Below, one piece after another: positions 11,395 through 23,306 of a stretch of DNA of 64,000 nt. Position 1 is the stretch's first letter; each line of letters opens with the position of its first letter. Source of the DNA: Aphrophora alni. Taxonomy: Eukaryota > Arthropoda > Insecta > Hemiptera > Aphrophoridae. Made by a program: the position numbers and the translations under genes. The stretch is taken from positions 98,847,340 through 98,911,339 of the forward strand of contig OY740772.1 of the NCBI GenBank assembly GCA_963513935.1, given 5' to 3'. The notes under the pieces were generated by a model, which ran no database searches, was not told the DNA's origin, and saw nothing but the letters and a program-made list of their open reading frames with translations.

Positions 11395-11990
11395 ATTCAT
11401 CCCCCCTCCCCCCATTATTCCTGAACCTCAATATTTTCTTCTTGCGATTTTGTACAAAGGTATGGTTTATTAATCTTCAAATTTCATTCAAATTTAAACG
11501 AAACTGGTAGAGCATATTTAAGTTTTTATCTCTTTTAAAACACCCGCATGAATTGATTGTAATACCTATGACTCATCACAATGGCGGCCAATAAATTTTA
11601 TTTGGGGTCCTTTGAGGCTGTACTTTAGCAAAATTTAATCAAAATCATAATAGCCGATTTTTAAGATATCTTTTTTTTTTATGGCAGTCACCTACAAATT
11701 TTAAGTTATCAAAAACGAAAATAATTTCCAGATATAGTCAAAGTACGCCCATATATTAAATTTAATAAATATCGGTTCATGCGTTTCGGCTGTAGACAGA
11801 CCGATAGACCGACTTTTTTGGGCACTCATTAGGTACTGAGTTATCCGGGGAGGGGGGGGGTTTAACGGATGCAAAACTGATATATCCCCATAAAATCTGA
11901 CATCGATATTTGACCCATCATCAGAACTTGCTCTATACTGAATAAAGTAAAAAGTAAGTATGGAAAAAATTATTCTATACATTTAGAAAT
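11395..11990. repeat. Family E-related dispersed repeat
   Basis: The 'attattcctgaacc', 'tttattaatcttcaaattt' and 'aacgaaactggtag' boxes match 1905-2000. Further right are 'atatcggttcatgcgtttcggctgtagacagaccgatagaccg' and 'gataataacttgtg-like' words common in arthropod dispersed repeats. A 93-codon minus-strand ORF here (11982-11701) is a by-product of the repeat. Confidence 0.5.
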
Positions 11991-12010
11991 CCCCCTCATT
12001 GGTTCACCTA

Positions 12011-12238
12011 TGGTGATTACGGGCGTAGAGATCCCGAGGGACCATTGCTGGATCTACACATTTTTCAATGTAATCTTGGGTTAGATCCTTCTCTTTCATC
12101 TTTCCTATCAAGTCTCTATTGAGCAACTCTTGTTCTTTTCCGAATCTGGCATTATTAGAGTATTCGAGCGCTACTCATCTTGTTTTCGCCTTTTTAAATT
12201 TTAAGACCAATTAGTTTTTTGCCTTTAAAACAAGATAA
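12011..12238 (-). repeat. Dispersed repeat family B
   Basis: A nearly full-length copy: 'gattacgggcgtagagatcccgagggacc', then 'ttgggttagatccttctctttcatc', 'gcattattagagtattcgag' and 'ttgcctttaaa'. Its minus-strand frame keeps EYSNNARFGKEQELLNRD-like residues. Confidence 0.75.
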
Positions 12239-12639
12239 ATAATTATTTTATAAATTAAATAAAATTAAGATATTTCTACATTTTAGTGACATGTGTCTAG
12301 GAGAGATATAAGTAGTTGTAATATGAATGTTTTCAATGAGATAACAAAACAAAATGACGTCATGTTCGATGAGAGATTGTATTGTCCCGTCACAAAATGG
12401 AAGACATTTAGATTTTATGCAATAAACATAAAAACAAGCTGTCTGTATACATAGCAGTAATGGTCATATGTATTGATATCCTGGCCGTTACTTTTCATTG
12501 CTTCCAGATTATCTTTACATGAATTTTTCGGTATAATCTGCCGTGAAATTGAAAACCATTAGTTTTTAATTTAAAGAGGAAGAAACGTTTTAAAATTATG
12601 TGAACATAATGTAAAGTGTCTTTTCTAGTTACTCTTTAA
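12239..12639. other. No gene seen
   Basis: AT-rich sequence between a family B repeat and a LINE remnant. Confidence 0.5.
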
Positions 12640-13753
12640 GGGTAAGTTTAGTAATCGTAAAAAATATCGAGCTACTTTTTTAGAAAGATCTTTACATTTA
12701 TACCTAAAAATATTCTTTATGAGAAGTAAAAACTTCAAGCTAACAAATGAATACAAACTGAGATTACGAAATACAGAAGATTTACCTGTACCAAAACCAC
12801 GAAATACTTTTATTACCAAAATGTTTTTTTATTTAGCACCACGAATGTTTAACGCATTGCCTTTTAACATAAGAAATCAAAATTCAGTTAAAGTTTTTTT
12901 AAAGTACCTGAAGGTTTTGGCTTTTTTCAATAGAGGATATAGCTAAACGATAAAGTTTAATGACTAAAGGAAAGAATTATATATCCTATCTTAATTATTT
13001 GTAGATTTCTTGGGTTGTTAGTCTGAGTATTATTAGCTTTGTGTACACAGTACTATAGTATATATTTTGTGAAGATGCTGTCCACCGTTCAAGTGCGGGA
13101 TGTATGTGAGAGTGTGAGTGGTATAATTTGTTGTTTAAATGCAGTTGCAATATGAAAGCAAAAATCCAGTTAATAGGAGGTTTGCCATGTCTGTCGGAAT
13201 ATTCAGAAAATGGCTCCAACATTTAATTTATAACCTACTGAAATTTTTATATGTATTGTCATAATCTGTATAAATAATTTGAATTTAGCACGTGGAGTTT
13301 TTACATTTAAAAATATTAAAATTATATAAATCTCTTTTTTTATTTAATTTTGTACTGTTTTGAATAGCCGTTTTTATTCAAGAATGTATAATAATCATAC
13401 CTCCAAACAAGCGATGCCTTGGAGGTTTTTCTTTTTTTCTCTTAAATATTTTTGTAACAAATAATATATCAGGAAATATGTGTATGAGTGTGTACGATAT
13501 GGATGTGTATGTGTAGGTTAAAAATATAGCAAATAATGAATATTATTGTAGATGGTATGTAGTGAGTAGTGTTTTACTTTCTTGTAATGTGTGGAATTAT
13601 CAGGTCAAGCCCGAGCATTGCGATAAGTAATCCAAGACTCTAATACAATTTGCTTATGTTTCTGTATCAATATATTGTTAATATTATTGCAGGTGTTATT
13701 GCATATTGTATTGTACTTATGTTGACATTTCATTGGAGAAATAAAGTTTATTT
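12640..13753 (+). pseudogene. LINE retrotransposon remnant: ORF2 C-terminus and 3' UTR
   Basis: An open frame ending at 12946 reads YRATFLERSLHLYLK, then YKLRLRNTEDLPVPKPR and FYLAPRMFNALPFNIRN. This 'LRN...PxxR...P(R/K)xFNxLPxxIRN' pattern is the tail of many non-LTR retrotransposon polymerases. The long non-coding stretch after it includes a CCTCCAA...TTGGAGG hairpin at 13400-13425 and ends near 13753 with 'aataaagtttattt'. The last part may be the 3' end of a second element. The copy is 5'-truncated; the clade is uncertain. Confidence 0.65.
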
Positions 13754-14100
13754 CAGGAAACCGAGAAAGTGATTTTCGATCTCTCAGTCTGTCTGTCGTC
13801 GTCTTTATTGTTATCCTTTGTACGTAAGCACTATATCAGACGCATACATTAAGATAGGAATATGAAATTTAGTTTAGAGGTCTACAATGTGCTCATAAAG
13901 AACAAAGTTGAAGTTCAGAAAAATCTAATTAAAAACAGTGGTTCATATCTCGTGTTTTTCAACTTATAACACACTAAATTAGATAACAATTTGCAGATTT
14001 CAACACCTTGTAATGGTACCATCTCCGCCTGTCTACGATGATAAATAGCGAAGTTATTGTCAAAAATATAATTTAAAACACCTCGCACTTCCTAGTCTTC
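13754..14100 (+). repeat. Dispersed repeat family C, 5' half
   Basis: It starts abruptly at 'caggaaaccgagaaagtgatttt' directly after the LINE tail. It continues through 'tacgtaagcactat', 'gtgctcataaagaac', 'cttataacacactaaattagata' and 'gataaatagcgaagttattgtcaaaaat'. Confidence 0.75.
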
Positions 14101-14149
14101 CTTGCAATATTTTTTTAACTATTCTTTTTTTTAGCATCCTTTGTACTTG

Positions 14150-14306
14150 ACCTCCCCTTCTTAATCTTCCCTTTTCATTTTAAATTATATTCTTTTTCGA
14201 TTCTGGCATTATTAGAGTATTCGATGGCTTGAGGTCTTTATTTTATGTTCTTTCTTCCTTTTTTATAAGACTATGATGACCGTTAGCCTTTAAATAAGAA
14301 GAAACA
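14150..14306 (-). repeat. Dispersed repeat family B (5' and 3' trimmed)
   Basis: The plus strand keeps 'ttctttttcgattctggcattattagagtattcgatgg' and 'ataagactatgatgaccgttagcctttaaa'. Confidence 0.65.
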
Positions 14307-14743
14307 AACAAAACGAAAAACATACAGCTGTTAGATAGTTATTTTTCCTTATCCTCTAAACTGCACTCTCCTTAACTGCCCAATATAAATACCAACAGTT
14401 TATTACCGTATGAAAATAACGAATAGACAAAATTTCCAGCAATTTATTTATTGCACAAAATCATTATTTTAATTTAAAAAATAAAATAAAAAATTCATTA
14501 CTCAAAGTGTACAGCCTCAATACAAGCAAGCTCTTAGAAGTTTATTATTTTATTTGTTTTTAATAGTTAGTTTTTTTCTTTAAAAAAATTTCTTTTGTTT
14601 AAGTTTTGTTTTTTGTTATTGTTAATTTTTTCAAGTACCTCTTTCAGGTGTAATTTTTATTTATTTAAAATTGTATACTATTTATTTTTAGTATTGAAGT
14701 ATAAAAGAATGAAAATAAATACAATAATTGGAAATAGTTATTT
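14307..14743. other. No gene seen
   Basis: Very AT-rich, no ORF. Confidence 0.5.
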
Positions 14744-14861
14744 GTGCAACTAGTGAGCAAAGTGGTACTTTTTTAAACGAGAGGAAATGTTGACGCACGA
14801 GGCTTGCCGAGTGCGTCAATTTTATCGAGTTTAAAAAAGACACTTTGATCACGAATTGCAC
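14744..14861. repeat. 118-bp imperfect palindrome (foldback)
   Basis: The left arm starts GTGCAACTAGTGAGCAAAGT and the right arm ends CACTTTGATCACGAATTGCAC. The arms pair over most of their length around a short centre, with the best-paired part TTGACGCAC / GTGCGTCAA flanking GAGGCTTGCCGA. It could be a MITE or foldback remnant, or an extruding regulatory palindrome; no target duplication was identified. Confidence 0.85.
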
Positions 14862-15520
14862 ATTATACTTTGTCTACAGTTGTTATTTTATGACAAATAA
14901 AAAACATACTTCAGCAGTAACACAATTTAATATAAAAATTAATTTAATACAGTAGTGTTGAAACAAACAATCAATTACAATTCGATCTTTAATAACAGCA
15001 TTTTTCTTATTTTTCAGTTTATTTTAAAATCTGAACTGTCCATATTTTAAAACTAACTACACAAAATATAGCAGTAGTGCTAAACAACACATCAACACTG
15101 AGTAGAAGTTCTCACGTCAAAACTGAGGTTATTTATGAATATTACAAATAACTTAGGTGTATTGTTGGGGAAACGGGATTGCCAACTTCAAAACTCGGCA
15201 AACGAAAAATACTCTCCGTGTACATACACTGTCAATCATCTTCATGAATAATTACTTCCTTTTTCAACTTTAAAACGTTGTTTGGTTGTTTATTTGTTAT
15301 TTTACATGTAAGAATTAATCTAACCTACATACGGGATATTTCCTGTATATTATAAATCAATTCAAATAAACTAATAAACTTAACTTAAATTTCGTTTTTT
15401 TCGGTTGCCATTCGGAGTGAGCAAAGTAGTGGGCAAAGTGAAACTGTTGAGTAATCAGCTGTTTTGCAAACTAATTTAAATGAACAAAATGCCACTTTGT
15501 CAACAACTGTAGACAAATAT
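14862..15520. repeat. Possible larger inverted-repeat element
   Basis: TTTGTCTACAGTTGTT at 14869-14884 is repeated as its exact reverse complement at 15502-15517. Both are close to 'caaagtg' words that also occur in the adjacent palindrome. The 620 bp between holds no recognisable ORF. Whether this is one non-autonomous transposon or chance cannot be decided by eye. Confidence 0.45.
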
Positions 15521-15804
15521 CTTTTTTACACTTTATTGTTAACATTTAACAGAGCGTTAATATCCTACGTGCAATTACGGTTTCGCTTTTTAGGTTATAC
15601 TATTACTTGTAAACTGTTAAGTTTTTCGCGGATTTTTTTCTTGTTTTTTTTAATATTACGGAATATATTATTCAAAAATATAGTAAAAACCAAATCGAAT
15701 TTTGTCTGCTGTCATTAAAACTTTAATTACGATGAATCAAATACAATTCATGACAAAAGAACTACCGAAATTACATTTTTTGTGGCGAGTAGTTTTTATT
15801 TGGT
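15521..15804. other. No gene seen
   Basis: AT-rich; the small plus-strand ORF 15464-15718 has no recognisable features. Confidence 0.5.
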
Positions 15805-15975
15805 TAGTGGGAAAGTTTGTGCAATGTTTTGCATAGTTTATTTAACCTTCAATACAGATATAATTGTATAACTTTAGATAGACAAATAAAACCTAATTTC
15901 AGTCAATTGCCTCAAAATCCCAACATTTCATTCTATTTATTAACAGTCGAAAACATTGCACAGACTTTCATACTC
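15805..15975. repeat. Short inverted-repeat element (family I)
   Basis: GGAAAGTTTGTGCAATGTTTT near 15809-15829 faces GAAAACATTGCACAGACTTTC near 15950-15971. The same 'attgcacaaactttc' word is tandemly repeated at 63055-63260. Confidence 0.55.
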
Positions 15976-16084
15976 ACACATCACCAACACCAAATCTAAT
16001 CGTCATCAAAATGTCGATTCAGTTTTGTCAATCATGGACGCTTTCTTAAAAAGTAACATACTCCCCGTCAGTTGTCGTTGTTTG

Positions 16085-16440
16085 GACTACACCGACCCTA
16101 CGACAAAGGGAAGTTAATGTCAAATCCTGACATCCCCAGGAAAAAATATTGGTATAGTTACGGGATCCGATAGTGCCGAGTCAACGACACGTAACGAGAG
16201 AAGGCTCCTTTACATATGTAGAACTTCGTAACGAGCCGGGTATGAGATACTGAGGCTTAGTGATACTAGGTTCGGGAAACTTGTGTAACAACTGTTTTAA
16301 ACAAATTCAACTTGCTGTGTAAGATCTCTTGATCTGCCAATACAATTTAACATTTCCTCTAATAATAATAAACTTTATTACTTTAGAGGTTGTATTACAT
16401 CTAGGTAGGTACCATGATGGCGCACATTAACTTGATTCAA
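16085..16440 (+). repeat. Dispersed repeat family C, 3' half
   Basis: It runs from 'gaagttaatgtcaaatcctgacatccccagg' through 'ggtatagttacgggatccgatagtgccgagtc' and 'aactgttttaaacaaattcaac' to 'attacatctaggtaggtaccatgatggcgc'. Confidence 0.75.
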
Positions 16441-17175
16441 GTTAAAATAGAAAATTTGAAGTCTTTATAATAATAAAACTATGTTTTTATTGTTACTGCA
16501 TTTCAATGATTAATTTTATTTTGCCCCACCTTCACAAAAGAGACCCTCTATAAAATAACAAGATCCGAATAATACAGGAAAGTCTCTTCGTTCTATTTGC
16601 AATCAAAATTTTTTAAATAAGAATAAATTTATCCAACATATTTTTTCCAAGTTAAAATATCTAGTTCCTGTACTAAAATGCACGGATAATTAATCGATTA
16701 AAGGAGGCAGTAAATTGGTTTGTTGCTGTCGTATGGTAATTTAAATGAAACATGTTGTATGACTTAATCCCATTGTTCTATCCGATCTATTACCACACTA
16801 ATCCAATACTGGTATTGATTGTTGTAACTACAGGTTTATCATCCTTTCTACTTAATCCTGTTAATTTTTCTCCTCACAAACAGTATTAAGAGGAGACATT
16901 AATATGAGGTTAGTTTTAAAATTGAAAATTCTTGTTTAGTTTTAGTGAATATCTTATAAATTTGATAAATTTTAACAAATATTAGTGTGATTGTAAAGTT
17001 TCAGCCCCGCATGTTTTTTTTTTAATAATTAGAATGAAAACTTTAAACATTTTAATTTAGTTATAATCTAATTTTAAGTTAATCACTATTGCGATGGAGT
17101 CACAATAAATATTTTAAATGATAAAACGCGTCTAGTGATACATAATTTTCAAGAACTTTCCACTTAGGGTTTCAG
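16441..17175. other. No gene seen
   Basis: AT-rich DNA without recognisable features. Confidence 0.5.
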
Positions 17176-17335
17176 TTACACCGAGCACGTTCATGGCAAT
17201 CTCAAGGACCCTAGCTGAATCTACACTTTTTTTCATGTGATCCATCACTGTCATCTTTCCTATCTGGTTCTTTTTATTCTAACGACCCCGACGCCATTAG
17301 GCGTGTTCGAGAGCTATGGTTCTTTCTTTTGAAAT
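17176..17335 (-). repeat. Dispersed repeat family B
   Basis: The plus strand reads 'ccgagcacgttcatggcaatctcaaggaccctagctgaatctacac', then a shortened core ending near 'aggcgtgttcgagagctatggttcttt'. Confidence 0.6.
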
Positions 17336-17544
17336 GTACGGGTTTTAGGAGCGTCAGTCATAGAAGCTCGGAGCAGTATACTGGAGTAAAAAAATGAGTT
17401 GCTAATCTACGCTAATATGTACCTTATCGTAAGAACTTATGTGTCATGAAAGAGTCCTTTTCCATTATAGCAATAGCTGCAGAAAAATTTGCCTTCGTAA
17501 AAACTATACATGGCAGCAGTGATATCTCACCTTCCATCACCTTC

Positions 17545-17990
17545 AATAGTCACTAGGGACAATAACAGAGGAAATTAGAGCAAAGCTTTTGGCAGGAGAC
17601 AAGGCATACTGGGTGCTGCTAACACGTTTGCCAAGAAGTTAGAAATTGGCCATCTACAAGGCCCTTGTATCATCCTACACTTCAGAGACCTGGGGAATTC
17701 ATAAAAAAAATAAAAACGTGCTAAGACATTCGAAAAAATATTTTAGGTAGAGTTGTTTGTGCGAGTAGTGAATAGGAAAGCGTTTCAACCACGAGTTATA
17801 TGACTTGTATAAAGGGCCATGTATATAGTAATTAAACTTAAATTGGTTGAGGAAAGTGAACTAGTAAGAAGAATTACGATAGAGCATTCTGGTGGGCAAA
17901 GAGGAGACCTATTAACGAGGTCGAAGACAAAAAACTGAATAACACAACTAGCTAAATATTAGCACAACACTGGATCAATGGTAACATTTC
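17545..17990 (+). pseudogene. LINE reverse-transcriptase C-terminal remnant
   Basis: Frames read ITEEIRAKLLAGDKAYWVLL, then KLAIYKALVSSYTSETWGI, then NKNVLRHSKKYFR and a frameshifted tail. This follows the order of the C-terminal part of insect 'endonuclease-reverse transcriptase' proteins, where the LYGSETW motif sits after a run of I(Y/R)K(A/T)L. Several frameshifts and stops are present, and about 150 codons of similarity remain. The family is known; the clade is not assigned. Confidence 0.65.
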
Positions 17991-18017
17991 AGAAGGAGGA
18001 AAGGCTCATGTAATGAC

Positions 18018-18678
<661 letters not shown>

Positions 18679-21360
18679 CAGCGGTTCCCAAACTGTGGTA
18701 CGCGTACCACTGGTGGTACGCGGGAACGTTGCTGGTGGTACGCGAGTGAAGTTCGAAAATTGGTATACTCTACTAGTAGCGTGAAGGTGAGCGAGCAGCG
18801 GATGGAGGGGTGACAGTCGGAGTGGGAAAGATTGTGAGGGCGTGGAGGGGAGTAGCGCCGTTCAAGGCCGCGCGCTTTGTTATTGTGTTGTGCCAGATGC
18901 CAGTCAGCCAGTCCCAGTCGCCTGTCTGTCATCTCAGCGAGCACTATCTACTACGTAGCTCCGTAGAAAACCTAACCTGCAGTTTGACGTGTTGTTGTTT
19001 ATATAGAGTTTGTGTCTATCAGTCAGTGAGAATAACATTGTTGGTAAGTGTTAGCTGTCGAATTGAAATGGATAAGTTTTTGGTAAGATCTACGTGTAGT
19101 AGTTCTAAAAAGCAAAGAACTTTGTCACCGGAACAAGAAAAGCCTATTGCAGCAGGAACAGATGCTGAGCAACCAAGCTGTTCCTCTACTTCTACGCCTT
19201 TGTTACGAACTTGTGAAAACAAAAAGAAATCAGGTAAACGTAAATATGATGAGAAGTATTTATCGTTTGGTTTTACTTATACTGGAAATTTCAGTGAACC
19301 TGTTCCACAATGTGTCATTTGTTTAGAAACTTTGTCAAATCATTCGATGAAACCATCACTTTTATTGCGTCATTTTAATACAAAGCATATCAATCTCATA
19401 AACAAGCCATTAGAGTTTTTTAAACGGAAGGAGTCTGAGTTAAAAGTGAATAAAGGAGCAATCACTTCATTTACGGGGTTAAACACTAGGGCTGTTGAAG
19501 CTTCATACAAGGTTAGTCTGAGAATAGCACAAGAACTAAAACCTCATACTATTGGAGAGACTCTAATTTTGCCAGCAGCTAAAGACCTTGTTTCCACAAT
19601 TATAGGTGATAAAGAGGGAAAACAGCTCGATGTGGTTTCCTTGTCTGATAATACTGTTTCAAGAAGAATATCTAATATGGCTTTAAATGTAAAAGACATT
19701 TTACTCAAGAAAGTGAACAGTAGTAAATACTTTGCGATACAAGTGGACGAAACAACAGATGTCGCAAATTTGGCTCAACTGTCATGTTATGTTCGCTATG
19801 AAGAAAAATACTCAGTTGCTGAAGATATGTTATTTTGTGAAACTCTTTCAGCTCATACTACTGGAGAAGACATATTTTATAAAGTAAATGAATTTGTGCT
19901 CAGGAATGGAATGGATTGGAAGAAATGTGTTGGTATATGCACGGATGGTGCGAGAGCCATGACAGGAGCTCATAGTGGATTGGTAACTAAAATAAAAAAA
20001 GAAGCTCCGGAGGCACAACATATTCACTGCAGCCTTCACAGAGAAGCGCTTGTAACAAAACGCTGTCCAGCACAACTAAAAACTGTTTTGAACGAGGCTG
20101 TAAAGACAGTGAATTTTATTAAGAGCAGAGCCTTGAATTCACGCCTTTTTCGCAACTTATGTCAAGAAATGGACAGTATTCATAAACAACTACTGCTCCA
20201 CACAGAAGTTAGGTGGCTTTCAAGAGGAAAGATGCTGACTCGCGTTTTTGAGTTACGTCACGAGATATTGATTTTTTTAACAGATTCTGATTTTGAGCTA
20301 CGAAGTCGTTTTACTGATGAACTATGGCTGTGTCGACTGGCTTACTTAGCAGACATTTTTTCAAAACTCAATGATGTGAACATGAGTTTTCAAGGTACTT
20401 CTAATACCCCGTTTCGAGTGTGTGACAAAATTAATGCCTTGAAACAAAAAATCACCTTTGCAGATGATGAAGCCAAGAAAAGCAAGGTTTCGTTTTTTCC
20501 TTCTCTCAGCACTTTTGTTGAAGAAAATGAGCTTTCACTTAGTAAGACAGTTCTTAGTGATATCAGTGACCATTGTAACATTTTGAAGGAAAACTTGAGC
20601 ATTTAATTCCCAGAAAACTATAAAGAACATTTGTGGATGAAAACCCCGTTTAGTGACATTAAGAAAATGACAATCCCAGAGAATCTCTCATTAGCCGAAA
20701 AAGATCAACTGTTCGAATTAAATTGTGACTCAGATTTGAAGGAAGTTTTTGATAAAGCTACCCTGATTGACTTTTGGATTCAACGACGCCAAGACTACGG
20801 TGAAATCGCCAACCGAGCAGTCAAGTTTTTACTCCCATTTTCAACATCCTACTTATGTGAAGCTGCGTTTTCTTCTCTTTGTTACCTTAAAAACAAATAC
20901 AGAAATAGGCTGGCTTGTGTTGAAAATGACTTGCGTTTGAAGCTAAGCCCAATAAAACCAGACATTGCAACTTTAAGCAAATCGCTACAAGCTCATCCTT
21001 CTCATTAACTTGTGTGTACTTATGTTTGAATTTGTTGTATTGTTTTACAAATACAGTTTTGTTCTACACCTTAAAGTTTATTTATATTCTTTCATCCTAA
21101 TTTTTATTTCAAAATAAGCATTGGTTATAACTATGAAAAGTTTAATTTTAACTAATTTATTTACAACTAACTGCAAAGAACTAAATAAACATTGTTTTAA
21201 AGTAAAGTACTTAAAAGGCTAAATGTTATTTTTTAATTATTATTTACAAACTTTACTATGTTGGCAATGGAATGATGATTAATCATTTTTATACTGGTGG
21301 TACATGAAAGGAGGACTTCATATTAGGTGGTACGCCATCAAAAAAGTTTGGGAACCGCTG
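18679..21360 (+). mobile_element. hAT DNA transposon with intact ends
   Basis: The 2682-bp element is bounded by terminal inverted repeats CAGCGGTTCCCAAACT, which match for 16 bp. It is flanked by a perfect 8-bp target duplication, ATCTAGAG, at 18671-18678 and 21361-21368. Subterminal 'ggtggtacgc' words recur several times at both ends and are probable transposase-binding sites. Size, 8-bp duplication and end sequence all fit the hAT superfamily. Intact ends and a single lesion in the gene suggest recent activity. Its GC-richer 5' leader (18700-19000) stands out from the AT-rich surroundings. Confidence 0.95.
19068..21008 (+). pseudogene. hAT transposase (BED finger type), one in-frame stop
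   Basis: The frame encodes 646 codons from the ATG at 19068 (MDKFLVRSTCSSS), and is interrupted only by TAA at 20604-20606 (codon 513). The same frame stays open 86 codons further upstream, but that stretch looks like leader. A BED-type zinc finger is visible (C82, C85, H102, H107). The catalytic core shows VDETTD (D227) and CTDGARAMTG (D293). The C-terminal hATC dimerisation region has LCEAAFSSL with the catalytic glutamate E598 and ends QAHPSH. The arrangement resembles the SCAND3/ZBED5-like hAT transposases. The stop removes the last quarter, including the glutamate, so this copy is probably inactive unless the stop is read through or is an assembly error. Confidence 0.9.
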
Positions 21361-21368
21361 ATCTAGAG

Positions 21369-22640
21369 GAATCGTATGCAAGTCACTCTACCGTTGGTTG
21401 ACCTACGACGAAACTCGAAGTGGGAGTCGTTCCTCGCGATTACTCTCTGGTTTTCGTAGACCACACAGGGAGTAAAATGGCTGTTTTATTTTTGTTTTAA
21501 TAGTTCCAAATTTTAAAATGTTCAAGTAGAATTAGTGAGAAGTATTGACAGGATGTTTCCGAGGGCCGTAATATTACTCGACCAGCCGGTGTGTTTTAAA
21601 TTAGGCGTTTTTCGGTTATACGACACAGAAGAAGTACTATGGACTAGGGTTAACTGTGTGTTGAGTACTGTTTTGTAAAACGTGTTTATAAGTTACTTAA
21701 TTGTTAATCATTGAAGCTAAATTATCAAAACTGTTTCCCCTTGTGTTGGTTGGTTAGAGATTTTAATTAAATATTGGGATCTGAGTGGTTAACAGCCAGC
21801 TTAACTCTTGGCCTACATATAATTCCATAAGTGTAGATTACTTTTCAAGGAAATAAATAAGTAATGTTGTGATTTCTACTTATCCGCTTAAGGAGTTCAC
21901 TCCTATTGTGAGTAGTGACTACACCCAAATATTAAAATTTAAGATGATCCTTTACATCCTACATGAAAGAGTATTCACTAATGTATAATAAGTTCATTTC
22001 CTTATTTGAGAGGAAAGCAAATTAAACTCTTTGTAATTATGTAGGTTTGAAGATTTTAAATAAGAACAGTATTTTCGTTCTGTACCTTTACCATAGAACT
22101 AACGTTTTAATTCCACTTCAGTTCTAATAAGCTTTTGGATTTTTTTGTAAATAAATCCTTCCTTCTCAGAAGCTTAAGATATTATAACGAAGCCTGCAAT
22201 GAGATTAAAACGTAAAGGATTCTAAGTAGATTATATTCCGTAAATAAGAAAAATTACCCCCTTGCAATGAAACCTTTTCTTACCCTGATTACAAATATAA
22301 TACACCTTTATAATTTTGAATTACAAATTTAGTCTTAAATGAATCACTGGAATTTTAGTCAGAATTGGGTGCTTAGCGACACTACGCGTGGTGGAATTTA
22401 ATACTTTAAACATGTAAAACTCACATACATGCTTTCACGTGATGAAGAGAAAGGACCACAAGTTATAACAAACACAAAGTATACCTTCAAAAAATGTGTA
22501 AATGCATTTATCGTGACACTTTTCGTGTAGCGTGACGTCACTCTCCTGCGAAATCCTGTATCGTCTTGTAAAAAGTATTCACTTAAAAAGGGCGATGATT
22601 TTTTAAAGAAAAATTCCGGCATTTAACTGGGGGAAATAAT
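21369..22640. other. No gene seen
   Basis: A CpG-richer patch at 21385-21470 is followed by ordinary AT-rich DNA. No splice-supported exon or repeat was recognised. Confidence 0.45.
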
Positions 22641-22863
22641 TAAAGATTAGGTTAGGTTAGGTTTAATACAGTTGTCACTGACCTATAATTCTTGCCTCGT
22701 ACGAAGTCTGTTGTCAACCATTCTCTGTACACATCCAAACCATCTCCTTTGGGATTTCTTTATCACCTCTGATACCGGTCTTACTTTTAACGCTGCTCTG
22801 ATTGTGATATTTTACTCGGTTCCTGCGAACTTTACCTTTACATTTAAATATATATAAATACCC
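22641..22863. other. Short TTAGG run and unassigned DNA
   Basis: Three tandem TTAGG units near 22650-22665, otherwise nothing recognised. Confidence 0.5.
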
Positions 22864-23036
22864 TCAGGGTCTCACTATAGAGAGTACGGGCATGACAATC
22901 CCGGGGGACCTAGAGTGTTTTTACAAAGTCTTGGTTTAGAACCCTCTTTTTCATGGTCTCTCTTGACCAACTCTTGTTCTTGTCCGATTTTGATGTTATT
23001 AGAGTATTCAAGGGCTAGTGATTTTATTTTCACTAC
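22864..23036 (-). repeat. Dispersed repeat family B
   Basis: In the minus-strand family frame it preserves ALEYSNNIKIGQEQELVKRD, one of the clearest copies of the shared peptide. A small deletion follows and shifts the frame. The plus strand starts 'ctcactatagagagtacgggcatgacaatcccgggggacc'. Confidence 0.8.
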
Positions 23037-23268
23037 AGTGAGGAAGAGAAGTAGGACCAAAGGGTGTTGCAAGCGCACCGTCTCAGTCTCCAATCTGCAT
23101 TAAGATTAGGCAGCTGAAGCAACACTATACCACCTTCGACGCCCAAGAGGCAGCTTCTCCATCAAGCTGTGGTACTGGAGACCTTACTCCGCATATTCGA
23201 GATCCAAATCCTCAAAGCAATCCAAAATTACGGGTCTTACTTACTTACGGGTCTAAATTACTTTTTTT

Positions 23269-23270
<2 letters not shown>

Positions 23271-23304
<34 letters not shown>
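23271..23304. repeat. (TA)n microsatellite
   Basis: A pure TA run. Confidence 0.95.

Positions 23305-23306
<2 letters not shown>

Noticed and set aside
18810..19067. 86-codon N-terminal extension of the hAT ORF
   Set aside because: The frame is open but GC-rich leader-like, has no domain, and the MDKFLV start at 19068 precedes the expected BED-finger architecture.
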